DNA from: Oxalobacteraceae bacterium
GTDB lineage: Bacteria; Pseudomonadota; Gammaproteobacteria; Burkholderiales; Burkholderiaceae_D
Direction: 5' to 3'
DNA: 6,776 nt
NCBI GenBank assembly: GCA_003132085.1
Contig: PKWO01000564.1
Span: 2,992 to 9,767 of the forward strand
Position 1 is the stretch's first letter. Each line of letters opens with the position of its first letter. Made by a program: the position numbers and the translations under genes. The notes below the pieces were generated by a model that worked only from the letters and a program-made list of their open reading frames with translations, was not told the DNA's origin and searched no databases. Of this stretch, positions 1 through 5,322 are shown in pieces.

Positions 1-449
1 GTCATCGGACGGCTATCGCGACGCATTTGCCCGGCCATCGGCACGCTATTGCCTTTGGCGTACATGCACTGCTCGTAACTGATGTCATAGCGGCGCTGCG
101 CGCTATAACCCGCATATTGGGACGAATTCGCGCCGCTTGCGCTGCCGACCAGCAAGCCTGTGCCGGCGCCGACCGCCGCACCCTGGCGACCACCAAGAGC
201 TGCACCAGCCGCAGCACCAATCAAGGTGCCGACCACGCCGCTTTCGACTGCCTTGTCGTTACCGGCCTGGGCTGCGCCGCTGTTCTGGTTGCCTGCATAC
301 TGCCGGCATACCGCATCGTCGATATTGAATTGCTCGAAACTCTTGCCGCTGCCCGGCATGACGGCGACGCTCGGCCCGGTTGGCACCGTGGTGCAAGCAC
401 CCAACAGCAGGGCGGCAAGAAGAGGGGAATACCTGCTAGTACGTAACAT
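1..449 (-). CDS. Glycine-zipper lipoprotein, partial (runs off left edge)
   Basis: Reading leftward from the ATG at 449-447 gives an open frame of 149 codons with no stop before the window edge, so the C-terminus is missing. The N-terminus is a lipoprotein signal peptide: basic start (MLRTSRYS), hydrophobic run, then lipobox L16-G17-A18-C19, which predicts lipid attachment at Cys19. Residues about 71-107 are a Gly/Ala-rich block with regularly spaced glycines (GVVGTLIGAAAGAALGG and onward), typical of glycine-zipper (YMGG-like) domains that pack against or insert into membranes. Two cysteines outside the lipobox, C48 and C128, flank it, and YDISYEQCMYAKGN at about 121-134 resembles the conserved tail of this family. 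A Shine-Dalgarno sequence (AAGGTGG, complement of 453-459) lies just upstream of the ATG. It starts 16 bases after the stop of the upstream minus-strand gene, so co-transcription is likely. The molecular function is not known; an envelope location is well supported. Confidence 0.85.
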   Translation of the reverse strand, partial: MLRTSRYSPLLAALLLGACTTVPTGPSVAVMPGSGKSFEQFNIDDAVCRQYAGNQNSGAAQAGNDKAVESGVVGTLIGAAAGAALGGRQGAAVGAGTGLLVGSASGANSSQYAGYSAQRRYDISYEQCMYAKGNSVPMAGQMRRDSRPM

Positions 450-465
450 AAGCCACCTTATTCAA

Positions 466-891
466 TTAGTGTTGGGTTGAAGGTTGGGCCGGAACGCGCT
501 GCCAACCGTCTGCGCAATTCCGCACGTATGGATAGTAACCTTCCGGCTTATGGCAGTAGTACCAATCGTTTGACGGCGCAGCCGATTGACTAGGTGCGGG
601 AGCGTTGGATTGCTGTGTGTCGCTCTGCTCCATATACACGGTCGGCGCAGCAGGCTGCGTGACGACAACCGGCGGGTAAGCCGCATACGGGTAGGCTGCA
701 TAGGGTGCGTAGCCATACGGGTAATATGAAAATGGATAGAACAGCGGCCATGGATCAATGAAAACACCGAGATGACCGCCGCGGAAGCCGCCGCCGCCGC
801 GGTAATGTCCGTGATCGGCATGGGCGATAGTTGCCGCAACCGGTCCCAGTAGAAGCAATAGCAGCAAAGTTGACTTGATCGATTTCATCAT
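466..891 (-). CDS. Exported Tyr/Pro-rich protein with YYC...YYPYV..C..GW motif
   Basis: Function unknown. The frame can open at a GTG at 918, but the tandem ATGs at 891 and 888 are preceded by GAAGAG and lead straight into a signal peptide, so I choose 891 (141 residues; 888 is nearly as good). Counting from the ATG at 888, residues 1-24 form a Sec signal peptide (poly-leucine core, likely SPase I cleavage after AHA24). They are followed by a His/Gly-rich patch (25-40), a Tyr/Pro/Ala-rich low-complexity region (about 45-76) made of five-residue repeats, and a Gln/Ser/Ala/Pro linker. The C-terminus (about 109-133) carries WYYCHKPEGYYPYVRNC..GW, with cysteines C112 and C125 placed for a disulfide. 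I recognise this C-terminal motif from many small exported proteobacterial proteins of unknown function. It is the first gene of a likely two-gene operon with the glycine-zipper lipoprotein 16 bases downstream, suggesting a shared periplasmic or outer-membrane role. Confidence 0.85.
   Translation of the reverse strand: MMKSIKSTLLLLLLLGPVAATIAHADHGHYRGGGGFRGGHLGVFIDPWPLFYPFSYYPYGYAPYAAYPYAAYPPVVVTQPAAPTVYMEQSDTQQSNAPAPSQSAAPSNDWYYCHKPEGYYPYVRNCADGWQRVPAQPSTQH
674..733. repeat. Degenerate 15-base tandem repeat inside the Tyr/Pro-rich protein
   Basis: Four consecutive 15-base units begin at 674, 689, 704 and 719. The first two (GGGTAAGCCGCATAC and GGGTAGGCTGCATAG) are close copies; the third and fourth are more diverged. 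The period is five codons, so the repeat preserves the frame and encodes the PYAAY/PYGYA series on the minus strand. It is best read as expansion of a low-complexity protein segment. Confidence 0.6.
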
Positions 892-963
892 AAACTCTTC
901 ATATTGAAAAACGCTCACTTAGCAGGCGCATTTTACATGTGAGCGTTAAGCGCCATCAATGAA

Positions 964-991
964 AGTATAGTGGCGATTATACTGCCTGAAA
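964..991 (-). promoter_or_regulatory. Candidate promoter of the exported-protein operon, with a -10 dyad
   Basis: On the minus strand TATACT (969-964) could be a -10 box with a weak TTTCAG (991-986) as -35, spaced 16 bases, giving a start about 65-70 bases before the ATG at 891. A second -10-like hexamer, TATAAT, is the complement of 976-981. The two lie in a perfect 6-base inverted repeat, AGTATA (964-969) / TATACT (978-983) with an 8-base spacer, which could equally be an operator. The -35 match is poor, so either the promoter is activator-dependent or the call is wrong. Confidence 0.35.
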
Positions 992-997
992 GCACCA

Positions 998-1013
998 TTA
1001 CACGCTGTTACAC
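998..1013. promoter_or_regulatory. Candidate OmpR-family response-regulator site (direct repeats)
   Basis: TTACAC occurs twice, at 998-1003 and 1008-1013, exactly ten bases apart, so both copies lie on the same face of the helix. Direct repeats with a period of 10-11 bases are the usual target of OmpR/PhoB-family response regulators. The stretch TACACGCTGTTACA (999-1012) agrees with the published E. coli RstA box TACATNTNGTTACA at all but two defined positions. Read on the minus strand it also has the GTAA-(spacer)-GTAA layout of CpxR sites. It sits immediately upstream of the weak -35 proposed for the minus-strand operon, a normal activator position. Which regulator, if any, binds cannot be told from sequence. 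Confidence 0.35.
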
Positions 1014-1022
1014 AATTGTCGT

Positions 1023-1040
1023 GTCGCGGGTGTGCGCGAC
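1023..1040. other. Short inverted repeat GTCGCG/CGCGAC
   Basis: A perfect 6-base GC-rich stem, GTCGCG (1023-1028) and CGCGAC (1035-1040), with a 6-base loop lies between the short unknown ORF and the exported-protein operon on the minus strand. No T-run follows on either strand, so it is a poor intrinsic terminator. It may be an operator, a weak pausing hairpin, or chance. Confidence 0.25.
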
Positions 1041-1084
1041 GAACAACGTGCGGATAAAGAACTGTGTAAAGCCGGGAGTATCCG

Positions 1085-1339
1085 TTATTCAATCATCTGG
1101 CGGATGATGTCGACTCTGGACGCCAGATCGCCATCCGAAAATACCGGCGCAAAGCCGCCTTTGCCTTGAAACATGTCGACGACGCGTTGTTCAAGCGTTG
1201 AAGCGGTCGCCGCAGTCGAAACGATTCCCTCCATGCTGCGCCCGCGCTGGCGCGTCTTTTTATTGCCGGGCATGAACATTGCCGTCATGTTGTAAAATAA
1301 TTGCAATAAGTCGAGCGCCAGCCGTAAAATGAAGTTCAT
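1085..1339 (-). CDS. Hypothetical small protein with an N-terminal membrane helix
   Basis: I do not recognise this 84-residue protein. The first 23 residues (MNFILRLALDLLQLFYNMTAMFM) are hydrophobic and could be a membrane anchor. A basic stretch, GNKKTRQRGR (25-34), follows, then a soluble part ending in an amphipathic segment rich in Asp/Arg. The basic residues after the helix would keep the C-terminal part in the cytoplasm under the positive-inside rule. No Shine-Dalgarno sequence is visible before the ATG at 1339, and a candidate promoter of the divergent gene overlaps its first codons. An internal start at Met36 (ATG at 1234) is possible and would give a 49-residue soluble protein. Codon use in the second half looks like that of its neighbours. 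No other convincing gene occupies this stretch. Confidence 0.45.
   Translation of the reverse strand: MNFILRLALDLLQLFYNMTAMFMPGNKKTRQRGRSMEGIVSTAATASTLEQRVVDMFQGKGGFAPVFSDGDLASRVDIIRQMIE
1301..1330 (+). promoter_or_regulatory. Candidate sigma70 promoter of the secreted protein gene
   Basis: TTGCAA (1301-1306) and TAAAAT (1325-1330) are separated by 18 bases and point toward the gene starting at 1402, predicting a leader of about 65 bases. Both hexamers are reasonable sigma70 matches in an AT-rich patch. The site overlaps the 5' end of the divergent minus-strand ORF starting at 1339, so one of the two annotations may need adjusting. Confidence 0.4.
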
Positions 1340-1401
1340 ACGATGAAATTAGCACACACGGACGGTTTATATGCACGGAAGCCATGACTAGGAGATCACG
1401 C

Positions 1402-1890
1402 ATGCGTAGATTCATCGGGGCGTCGATGCTGATGCTGTTCGCACTTACTGCGCAAGCTGCGGGACTCGGCGATTTGTTCGGTGCTATTGCCGGCCGTTTC
1501 GATTCCTACGGCGCCGGGCGCGAAGGGCAGGCCAAACAGCTCGACGATGTATTGCTCAAGGTATGCGTGTACATGAACAAGCGGATGCCGGAGACGATCG
1601 ACCCAGAGACACGCCTGGACCGCGTTAGCGCCGAGCCAGGCCCGCATTTTTCCTATCATTACACATTACTGGCAAGCAACAGCACCGATGTCGACAAGGC
1701 CAGTTTCGCCAACATGATCAAGGTGCGGGTGGAAAGCAAACTCTGCGACAGCACGCAAGTCAGGAGCTTCTTTAGTCACGGCATCACCGTGTCATATATG
1801 TATCAGGGCAAGGATGGTTTGCCGATCGGCGGAGCTGAATTCGCTCCGAATTCGTGCGATAACGCCAAAGGGAAGCCAACCACTCCGTAG
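1402..1890 (+). CDS. Secreted protein of unknown function with three cysteines
   Basis: Function not known. I place the start at 1402 rather than the in-frame ATG at 1384, because AGGAG (1390-1394) stands seven bases before it, while 1384 has only a badly spaced GGAA. The 162-residue product begins with a Sec signal peptide (MRRFIGASMLMLFALTAQA, likely cleaved near residue 19-20). The mature part has C55, C115 and C152. It also carries the sequence MNKRMPETIDPETRLDRV (58-75), then an alternating aromatic/hydrophobic stretch, PGPHFSYHYTLL (79-90), and later GITVSYMYQGKDGLPIGG (127-144). The pattern MNK..P..IDP.TRLD....PG..F.Y.YTL....C....G..V.Y.Y...G is one I associate with small periplasmic proteins of unknown function in proteobacteria. 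It is monocistronic and converges on the minus-strand small gene to its right. Confidence 0.85.
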   Translation: MRRFIGASMLMLFALTAQAAGLGDLFGAIAGRFDSYGAGREGQAKQLDDVLLKVCVYMNKRMPETIDPETRLDRVSAEPGPHFSYHYTLLASNSTDVDKASFANMIKVRVESKLCDSTQVRSFFSHGITVSYMYQGKDGLPIGGAEFAPNSCDNAKGKPTTP

Positions 1891-1940
1891 CCGCCGCACC
1901 GAGGCCGCACCGTCGAGCGGTTCGCGCACAAACTTCTCAC

Positions 1941-2141
1941 TCACGATCGAAAATCCAGTTCGCTCTCGCCGGGATTCGCGCGGATTTGCTGCAGGCAGCC
2001 TTGCAACTTGACGATCAATGCTTCCACTTCGTCAGCCGACAGATCGAGCGGGTCGTTGTGGGCGCCGATCGCGATCAGACAGATAGCGGAGCCGTCGAAC
2101 CAGGCGTCGAGTCGATCTTCCCTTAGTGTCATAGGTGGCAT
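1941..2141 (-). CDS. Hypothetical 66-residue protein
   Basis: Unrecognised small cytoplasmic protein. The frame extends to a TTG at 2165, but the ATG at 2141 is the first ordinary start and puts the ordered part at the N-terminus; no strong Shine-Dalgarno sequence is visible for either. It is acidic, with no signal peptide or membrane segment. Residues 5-34 (TLREDRLDAWFDGSAICLIAIGAHNDPLDL) read as short beta strands around a D-G-S turn, followed by a helix, SADEVEALIVKLQGCLQQIR (35-54). This strand-strand-helix layout, with a DGSAICLIA core and a DP.DLS.DE motif, is like small conserved proteins I have seen in proteobacteria without an assigned role. It lies 48 bases downstream of the glutathione S-transferase gene on the same strand and may be read from the same transcript; the secreted-protein gene converges on it with a 50-base gap. 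Confidence 0.65.
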   Translation of the reverse strand: MPPMTLREDRLDAWFDGSAICLIAIGAHNDPLDLSADEVEALIVKLQGCLQQIRANPGESELDFRS

Positions 2142-2189
2142 GGTTAGCGTTCCGGGTAATGGCAATTGACTGAATCGGCACTCTACGCG

Positions 2190-2861
2190 TCAACGCAACA
2201 GTTCATAGGGGCCGCCCGTTTCCAGCGCGTGCTGGTACGCGGGCCTGGCGTGAATCCGTTGCAGGTAAGCCTCCAGCTTGGGTCTGCTCGCATTGAGGCC
2301 GCCGCGGGCAGCGGCTGCTTCAACCGGAAAACTCATCTGTATATCGGCAGCACTGAATTCTTCGCCGGCAAACCAGGTGCTCTTGCCGAGTTCGGCTTCC
2401 ATGAAGTCCAGATGAAGCCGGAGTTGCGGGTCGATGAACGATTGTTGCACCTTGGCGCAAATCGCGCGCGCAATCGGGCGCACAAAAAACGGTGCGGGCG
2501 CACGCGCCACTTTGGCAAACACCAGACTTAACAACAACGGCGGCATGGCGGAGCCTTCGGCGTAATGCAGCCAATAGGTAAAGCGCAAGTGATCCGGGTT
2601 TCCTGCGCCAGGCCGCAGGCGGTCGGCGCCGTAGCGATTGAGCAGATATTCGATAATCGCGCCGGATTCGGCTATCGTCGCGGCGCCATCCGTAATGACC
2701 GGCGATTTGCCGAGCGGATGGATCGCGCGCAAGGAAGCCGGCGCGAGGCTGCTTGCGGCATCGCGCGCGTAACGCTTAACCTCATAGGGGAGGCCCAGTT
2801 CTTCTAGCAGCCACAATACACGCTGCGATCGCGAGTTGTTGAGGTGGTGAACGATGATCAT
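2190..2861 (-). CDS. Glutathione S-transferase family protein
   Basis: A complete 223-residue cytosolic GST, the normal length for the family. The N-terminal thioredoxin-like domain (about 1-80) opens with MIIVHHLNNSRSQRVLWLLEELGLPYEV, where Ser10 or Ser12 is the likely residue activating the glutathione thiol. It contains the cis-proline loop K-S-P54-V and the glutathione-binding E65-S66 in ATIAESGAIIEYL. The all-helical C-terminal domain (about 88-223) has the family's N-capping box in FSAADIQM (S170, D173). The frame stays open far upstream, but the start at 2861 matches the family N-terminus exactly and the upstream residues look non-coding. No clear Shine-Dalgarno sequence precedes it. 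It should conjugate or reduce electrophiles with glutathione; the substrate cannot be predicted. It is divergent from the diguanylate cyclase gene and upstream of the 66-residue protein. Confidence 0.95.
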   Translation of the reverse strand: MIIVHHLNNSRSQRVLWLLEELGLPYEVKRYARDAASSLAPASLRAIHPLGKSPVITDGAATIAESGAIIEYLLNRYGADRLRPGAGNPDHLRFTYWLHYAEGSAMPPLLLSLVFAKVARAPAPFFVRPIARAICAKVQQSFIDPQLRLHLDFMEAELGKSTWFAGEEFSAADIQMSFPVEAAAARGGLNASRPKLEAYLQRIHARPAYQHALETGGPYELLR

Positions 2862-2971
2862 TGGTAAGCCAGGTGATTTGTCGATGGTTAGCGGTTGCGC
2901 GGAGGCGCTGATTAGCATGCACAATGAGATTTTCTGCGCAACATCGGTGGTTAATAGTACCTGTTTTCCGG

Positions 2972-2990
2972 ATTCGGCGGCGCCCCGAAT
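2972..2990. promoter_or_regulatory. Inverted repeat ATTCGG-N7-CCGAAT, possible operator
   Basis: A perfect 6-base dyad with a 7-base centre (CGGCGCC) lies roughly in the middle of the divergent GST/cyclase spacer. No T-run follows on either strand, so it is unlikely to be a terminator. Its symmetry and position between two divergent genes would suit a dimeric repressor or activator, but no family is recognisable. Confidence 0.25.
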
Positions 2991-3082
2991 GCGCGCGCCT
3001 CGTTCGTTGTCCGGGCTCGCGCTCCGGTGCGAACGTCTCCGGCGTGCGCGGCATAAGAAGTGCCTTGGGCAGATCGTCCGGA

Positions 3083-3091
3083 TGGTAGAAT
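3083..3091 (+). promoter_or_regulatory. Extended -10 promoter for the diguanylate cyclase gene
   Basis: TGGTAGAAT combines the TG extension with a -10 hexamer matching TATAAT at five of six positions. TTGGGC (3065-3070) could be a -35 but at a short 15-base spacing, consistent with reliance on the extended -10. Initiation would be near 3098, giving a leader of about 70 bases that includes a small GACCC-GAA-GGGTC hairpin (3127-3139). Confidence 0.45.
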
Positions 3092-3168
3092 AAGAACCGC
3101 CGGTCAACCAGAAGCAGAAGACAAGAGACCCGAAGGGTCGAGTTGGGCGTTGCGACAGGGGGAAGAGA

Positions 3169-4329
3169 ATGATCGAAGCCGCTGAAGTCATGCTGGCTCG
3201 CCGTCAGCGCATCCGCATGCAGCGTTTCGCGATGGCGTTGGGAACCTATGGCGTGTTCCTGTTGGCGCTGGCCGCCATCGTGCAGATGGGCCTTGGAAGT
3301 CTTACGCCGTGGCGCTGGACGGTCGTGCTGGCGGTCTGCTTCGCGATGAACCTGGGGTTCTGGGCGGCCTTTCGCAGCGGCTTCAATCTGCGCTTCGCCG
3401 ACCCCTCGCTTACCGCGCCGCAAATTGTCGCGAGCGGCTGGTGGGGTTTGATCGTGCTCGACGCGCTGCCGGAGCAGCATCGGACGATCCCGCTGATGTT
3501 TTTTTTGGGCGCGGCGGTGTTCGGCATTCTTCAACTCAACACACGCGAGTTTCTTCGGGTCGTGGCGCTGCTCATGTCCGGTTACGCGGCAGTCCTGGTC
3601 TACGAAGCGCGTAGCGGCAGGGCGGACTTTCATCTCGGCTATCAGCTATTCCTGTTTGCGACCTATGGCCTGCTGCTCGTCTGGTTCTCATTCTTAGGCG
3701 GCTTCGTCAGCAGTCTGAAACGCCACATCCGGGTCCGCCAGTCGGAGCTGGAGGCGGCCAGCGCAACAAACCTGCAGCGGGCGAATACCGACGAGTTGAC
3801 CGAATTGTTCAACCGCCGCCATGCGATGGAAGCACTGCACCGCCAGACGGCATTGGCGCAGCGCTTCGGTCTGCCGCTGTCGGTGGGGATCGTCGACATC
3901 GACCATTTCAAGTCGGTCAACGACCGTTTCGGCCATGCGATGGGCGATGCGGTGCTGCGTGAATTTTCGCGCTGGCTGCGCGAGACCCTGCGCGACTCCG
4001 ACGAAGTGCTGGCCGTGCCCAGCGACCCGAGCGGCGGGGAGTCCGAAGATCGGCTGGTTGCCCGCATCGGCGGCGAGGAATTTTTGATTCTTCTCCCCGG
4101 CACGGATTTGAACACTGCCACCCTCTGCCTGGAACGCCTGCGTCGCGGCGCGACGGTGCGCGTGGGATCGGAGCGGATCAGCTTTTCGGCCGGTATTGCG
4201 AGCTACCGAGACGGCGAGCCGGTCGAGAGTCTGCTGGGTCGGGCCGATCGGGGCCTGTATGAGGCGAAGAATGCCGGCCGCGACCAGGTGCGAACGGTCG
4301 AAACCTCTGCGGAAATACCTGCCAAATGA
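3169..4329 (+). CDS. Membrane-bound diguanylate cyclase (GGDEF domain) with displaced I-site
   Basis: This enzyme should condense two GTP to cyclic di-GMP at the inner membrane. The 386-residue protein starts at an ATG preceded by a purine-rich GGGGGAAGAG. Residues about 20-180 hold six predicted membrane helices (near 22-42, 49-68, 84-100, 106-124, 128-146, 158-180). No named sensor family (MASE, CHASE) is clear to me. A short helical linker (181-205) leads into the GGDEF domain (about 205-378): DELTELFNRR (208-217), the metal/substrate strand VDIDHFKSVND (242-252) with D243, the catalytic GGEEF at 301-305, and FSAGIAS (339-345). All active-site residues look intact. In a standard GGDEF domain RxxD lies five residues before GGDEF. 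Here RDSD (275-278) is followed by 17 extra residues (279-295) before LVARIGGEEF, so the product-inhibition site is probably altered. No EAL domain is present. The gene is apparently monocistronic. Confidence 0.95.
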   Translation: MIEAAEVMLARRQRIRMQRFAMALGTYGVFLLALAAIVQMGLGSLTPWRWTVVLAVCFAMNLGFWAAFRSGFNLRFADPSLTAPQIVASGWWGLIVLDALPEQHRTIPLMFFLGAAVFGILQLNTREFLRVVALLMSGYAAVLVYEARSGRADFHLGYQLFLFATYGLLLVWFSFLGGFVSSLKRHIRVRQSELEAASATNLQRANTDELTELFNRRHAMEALHRQTALAQRFGLPLSVGIVDIDHFKSVNDRFGHAMGDAVLREFSRWLRETLRDSDEVLAVPSDPSGGESEDRLVARIGGEEFLILLPGTDLNTATLCLERLRRGATVRVGSERISFSAGIASYRDGEPVESLLGRADRGLYEAKNAGRDQVRTVETSAEIPAK

Positions 4330-4362
4330 CGGATCGGCAGCGTGCCGGCGAATCGTTCCGCT

Positions 4363-4392
4363 GCAACCGTCGTCGTCGCGTGTTGCGTTTTT
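4363..4392 (+). terminator. Possible weak terminator after the diguanylate cyclase gene
   Basis: GCAAC (4363-4367) can pair with GTTGC (4382-4386), followed by GTTTTT ending at 4392. The stem is short and the loop is 14 bases, so efficiency is doubtful; the stronger hairpin at 4409-4432 may stop transcription arriving from this side too. Confidence 0.3.
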
Positions 4393-4397
4393 AGGTT

Positions 4398-4432
4398 GAA
4401 TCAAATAACCAGCCCCGCAATAGCGGGGCTGG
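4398..4432 (-). terminator. Intrinsic terminator of bamD
   Basis: A perfect 10-base stem, CCAGCCCCGC (4409-4418) and GCGGGGCTGG (4423-4432), has a 4-base loop. On the minus strand it is followed by TTATTTGATT, a T-rich tract, and it lies 33 bases past the bamD stop codon. On the plus strand the downstream bases are not T-rich, so it chiefly serves bamD, although the stem could impede the convergent cyclase transcript as well. Confidence 0.85.
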
Positions 4433-4465
4433 CGCGCAACAAACCAACAAACGGCGCAAACTGTT

Positions 4466-5263
4466 TTACCAGAACTTCCACCAGGACTTCGGTTTGATCC
4501 GGCCGCCGGTAAGCAGCGGACTATTCGGGTAATTTATCTTGAATACGCGTTCGGCGTCGTCGTGCAATTCAACCTGTCCCAGACGGTCGTAGGAGAGTAC
4601 CATCAGGTATAGTGCATCTTCAGTGGACGGCGAGCCGGGAAACTGTTTGATGACCGATTGCGCCCGGTTCAGCGCCGCAACATAGGCGCCGCGCCGATAA
4701 TAATAACGGGAGACGTGGACTTCATACTGGGCCATCGAGCTCACCAGATACTTCATGCGCTGAATGGCGTCCGGCGTATATTTACTGTCCGGAAAACGCT
4801 CGATCAGCAGCTTGAAGGAGTCGAATGCCTCGCGCGTGGCCTTGGGGTCGCGTTCGGTCGGGTCTTGGTTGGAGACGAAGTCGAACAGGCCGAGCTTGTC
4901 GTTGAAATTGATCAAGCCGCGCAGGTAATACAGATAATCGACATTTGGATGATTTGGATGCAGCTTGATGAATCGTTCCACCGCCGCCAACGCTTCAGGT
5001 TGTTCGTCTGCGCGGTAGTGCGCATAGGCGATTTCCATTTGCGCCTGTTGCGCGTAAACGCCGAACGGATAACGCGATTCCAGCTTCTCAAACAGCCCGA
5101 CGGATTTATCGAAGCCGCCATTATTCAATTCGTCCATGGCCTCCGAGTATAATTTCTCGGCAGACCAATTTTTGGTTTCATCCTTTGCATCCGGCAGCAA
5201 GCTGCAGGCCGAAAGCAGTAACACGAGAGCGAGAGTAGTGGTTTTGGATAATTTTATTTGCAT
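4466..5263 (-). CDS. bamD: Outer membrane protein assembly factor BamD (ComL/YfiO)
   Basis: BamD is the essential lipoprotein of the BAM complex; with BamA it folds beta-barrel proteins into the outer membrane from the periplasmic side. I start at the ATG at 5263, although the frame is open to 5329. That start gives a proper lipoprotein signal, MQIKLSKTTTLALVLLLSAC, with lipobox L17-S18-A19-C20 and acylation at Cys20. No good Shine-Dalgarno sequence is visible. The 265-residue length fits the family (E. coli about 245). The rest is tetratricopeptide-like helical repeats from about residue 33 to 245, including the highly characteristic LYSEAMDELNNGGFDKSVG, ESRYPFGVYAQQAQMEIAYAHY and HPNHPNVDYLYYLRGL segments. 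No catalytic residues are expected. It is divergent from rluD, the usual arrangement in proteobacteria, and is followed by a strong terminator, so it is probably monocistronic. Confidence 0.97.
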   Translation of the reverse strand: MQIKLSKTTTLALVLLLSACSLLPDAKDETKNWSAEKLYSEAMDELNNGGFDKSVGLFEKLESRYPFGVYAQQAQMEIAYAHYRADEQPEALAAVERFIKLHPNHPNVDYLYYLRGLINFNDKLGLFDFVSNQDPTERDPKATREAFDSFKLLIERFPDSKYTPDAIQRMKYLVSSMAQYEVHVSRYYYRRGAYVAALNRAQSVIKQFPGSPSTEDALYLMVLSYDRLGQVELHDDAERVFKINYPNSPLLTGGRIKPKSWWKFW

Positions 5264-5297
5264 GACATTTTGCGAGAGTGCGCTTGAACAGTCGATG

Positions 5298-5303
5298 ATT
5301 ATA
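5298..5303 (-). promoter_or_regulatory. Candidate -10 box of bamD
   Basis: On the minus strand the complement of 5298-5303 is a perfect TATAAT, placed to start transcription about 25-30 bases before the bamD ATG at 5263. No good -35 is found at 16-18 bases upstream; that position falls inside the 5' end of rluD, so the -35 may be constrained by coding. Confidence 0.5.
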
Positions 5304-5322
5304 GCCGATGGGACTTGCCGTG

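Larger units (their letters stand above)
2862..3168. other. Divergent intergenic region between GST and diguanylate cyclase genes
   Basis: These 307 bases hold no gene I can support; open frames on both strands through here lack a Shine-Dalgarno sequence and plausible protein content. The region contains the candidate cyclase promoter near 3083-3091 and the cyclase leader. A perfect inverted repeat, ATTCGG (2972-2977) / CCGAAT (2985-2990), surrounds a GC-rich centre, and a distant CGTTCG / CGAACG pair lies at about 3007-3035. I find no clear promoter for the GST gene. Confidence 0.5.

Noticed and set aside
27..446. Open frame of 139 codons on the plus strand
   Set aside because: It is antisense to the glycine-zipper lipoprotein, which has a lipobox, a Shine-Dalgarno sequence and family motifs; the plus-strand translation has no recognisable content.
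892..918. GTG start at 918 for the Tyr/Pro-rich exported protein
   Set aside because: It would put nine extra residues, including acidic ones, before the signal peptide; the ATGs at 891/888 have GAAGAG in front and start a normal signal peptide.
1893..1912. Direct repeat GCCGCACCG twice, 11 bases apart, after the secreted-protein gene
   Set aside because: Short and GC-rich, with no promoter nearby for it to regulate; compatible with chance.
2854..3093. Possible small gene of 79 codons in the GST/cyclase gap
   Set aside because: No Shine-Dalgarno sequence, overlap with the GST start, and no domain-like content; it would also read through the proposed cyclase promoter.
2862..3191. N-terminal extension of the GST frame to 333 residues
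   Set aside because: The GST family N-terminus begins at 2861; the extra 110 residues are Arg/Ser-rich with no domain and overlap the start of the diguanylate cyclase gene.
2782..3633. Minus-strand frame of 283 codons
   Set aside because: It overlaps the GST and the diguanylate cyclase genes and its translation is Arg/His/Gln-rich low-complexity sequence, typical of an antisense shadow in GC-rich DNA.
3694..4404. Minus-strand frame of 236 codons
   Set aside because: It is antisense to the GGDEF domain, whose motifs are unmistakable.
4658..5152. Plus-strand frame of 164 codons
   Set aside because: It is antisense to bamD.
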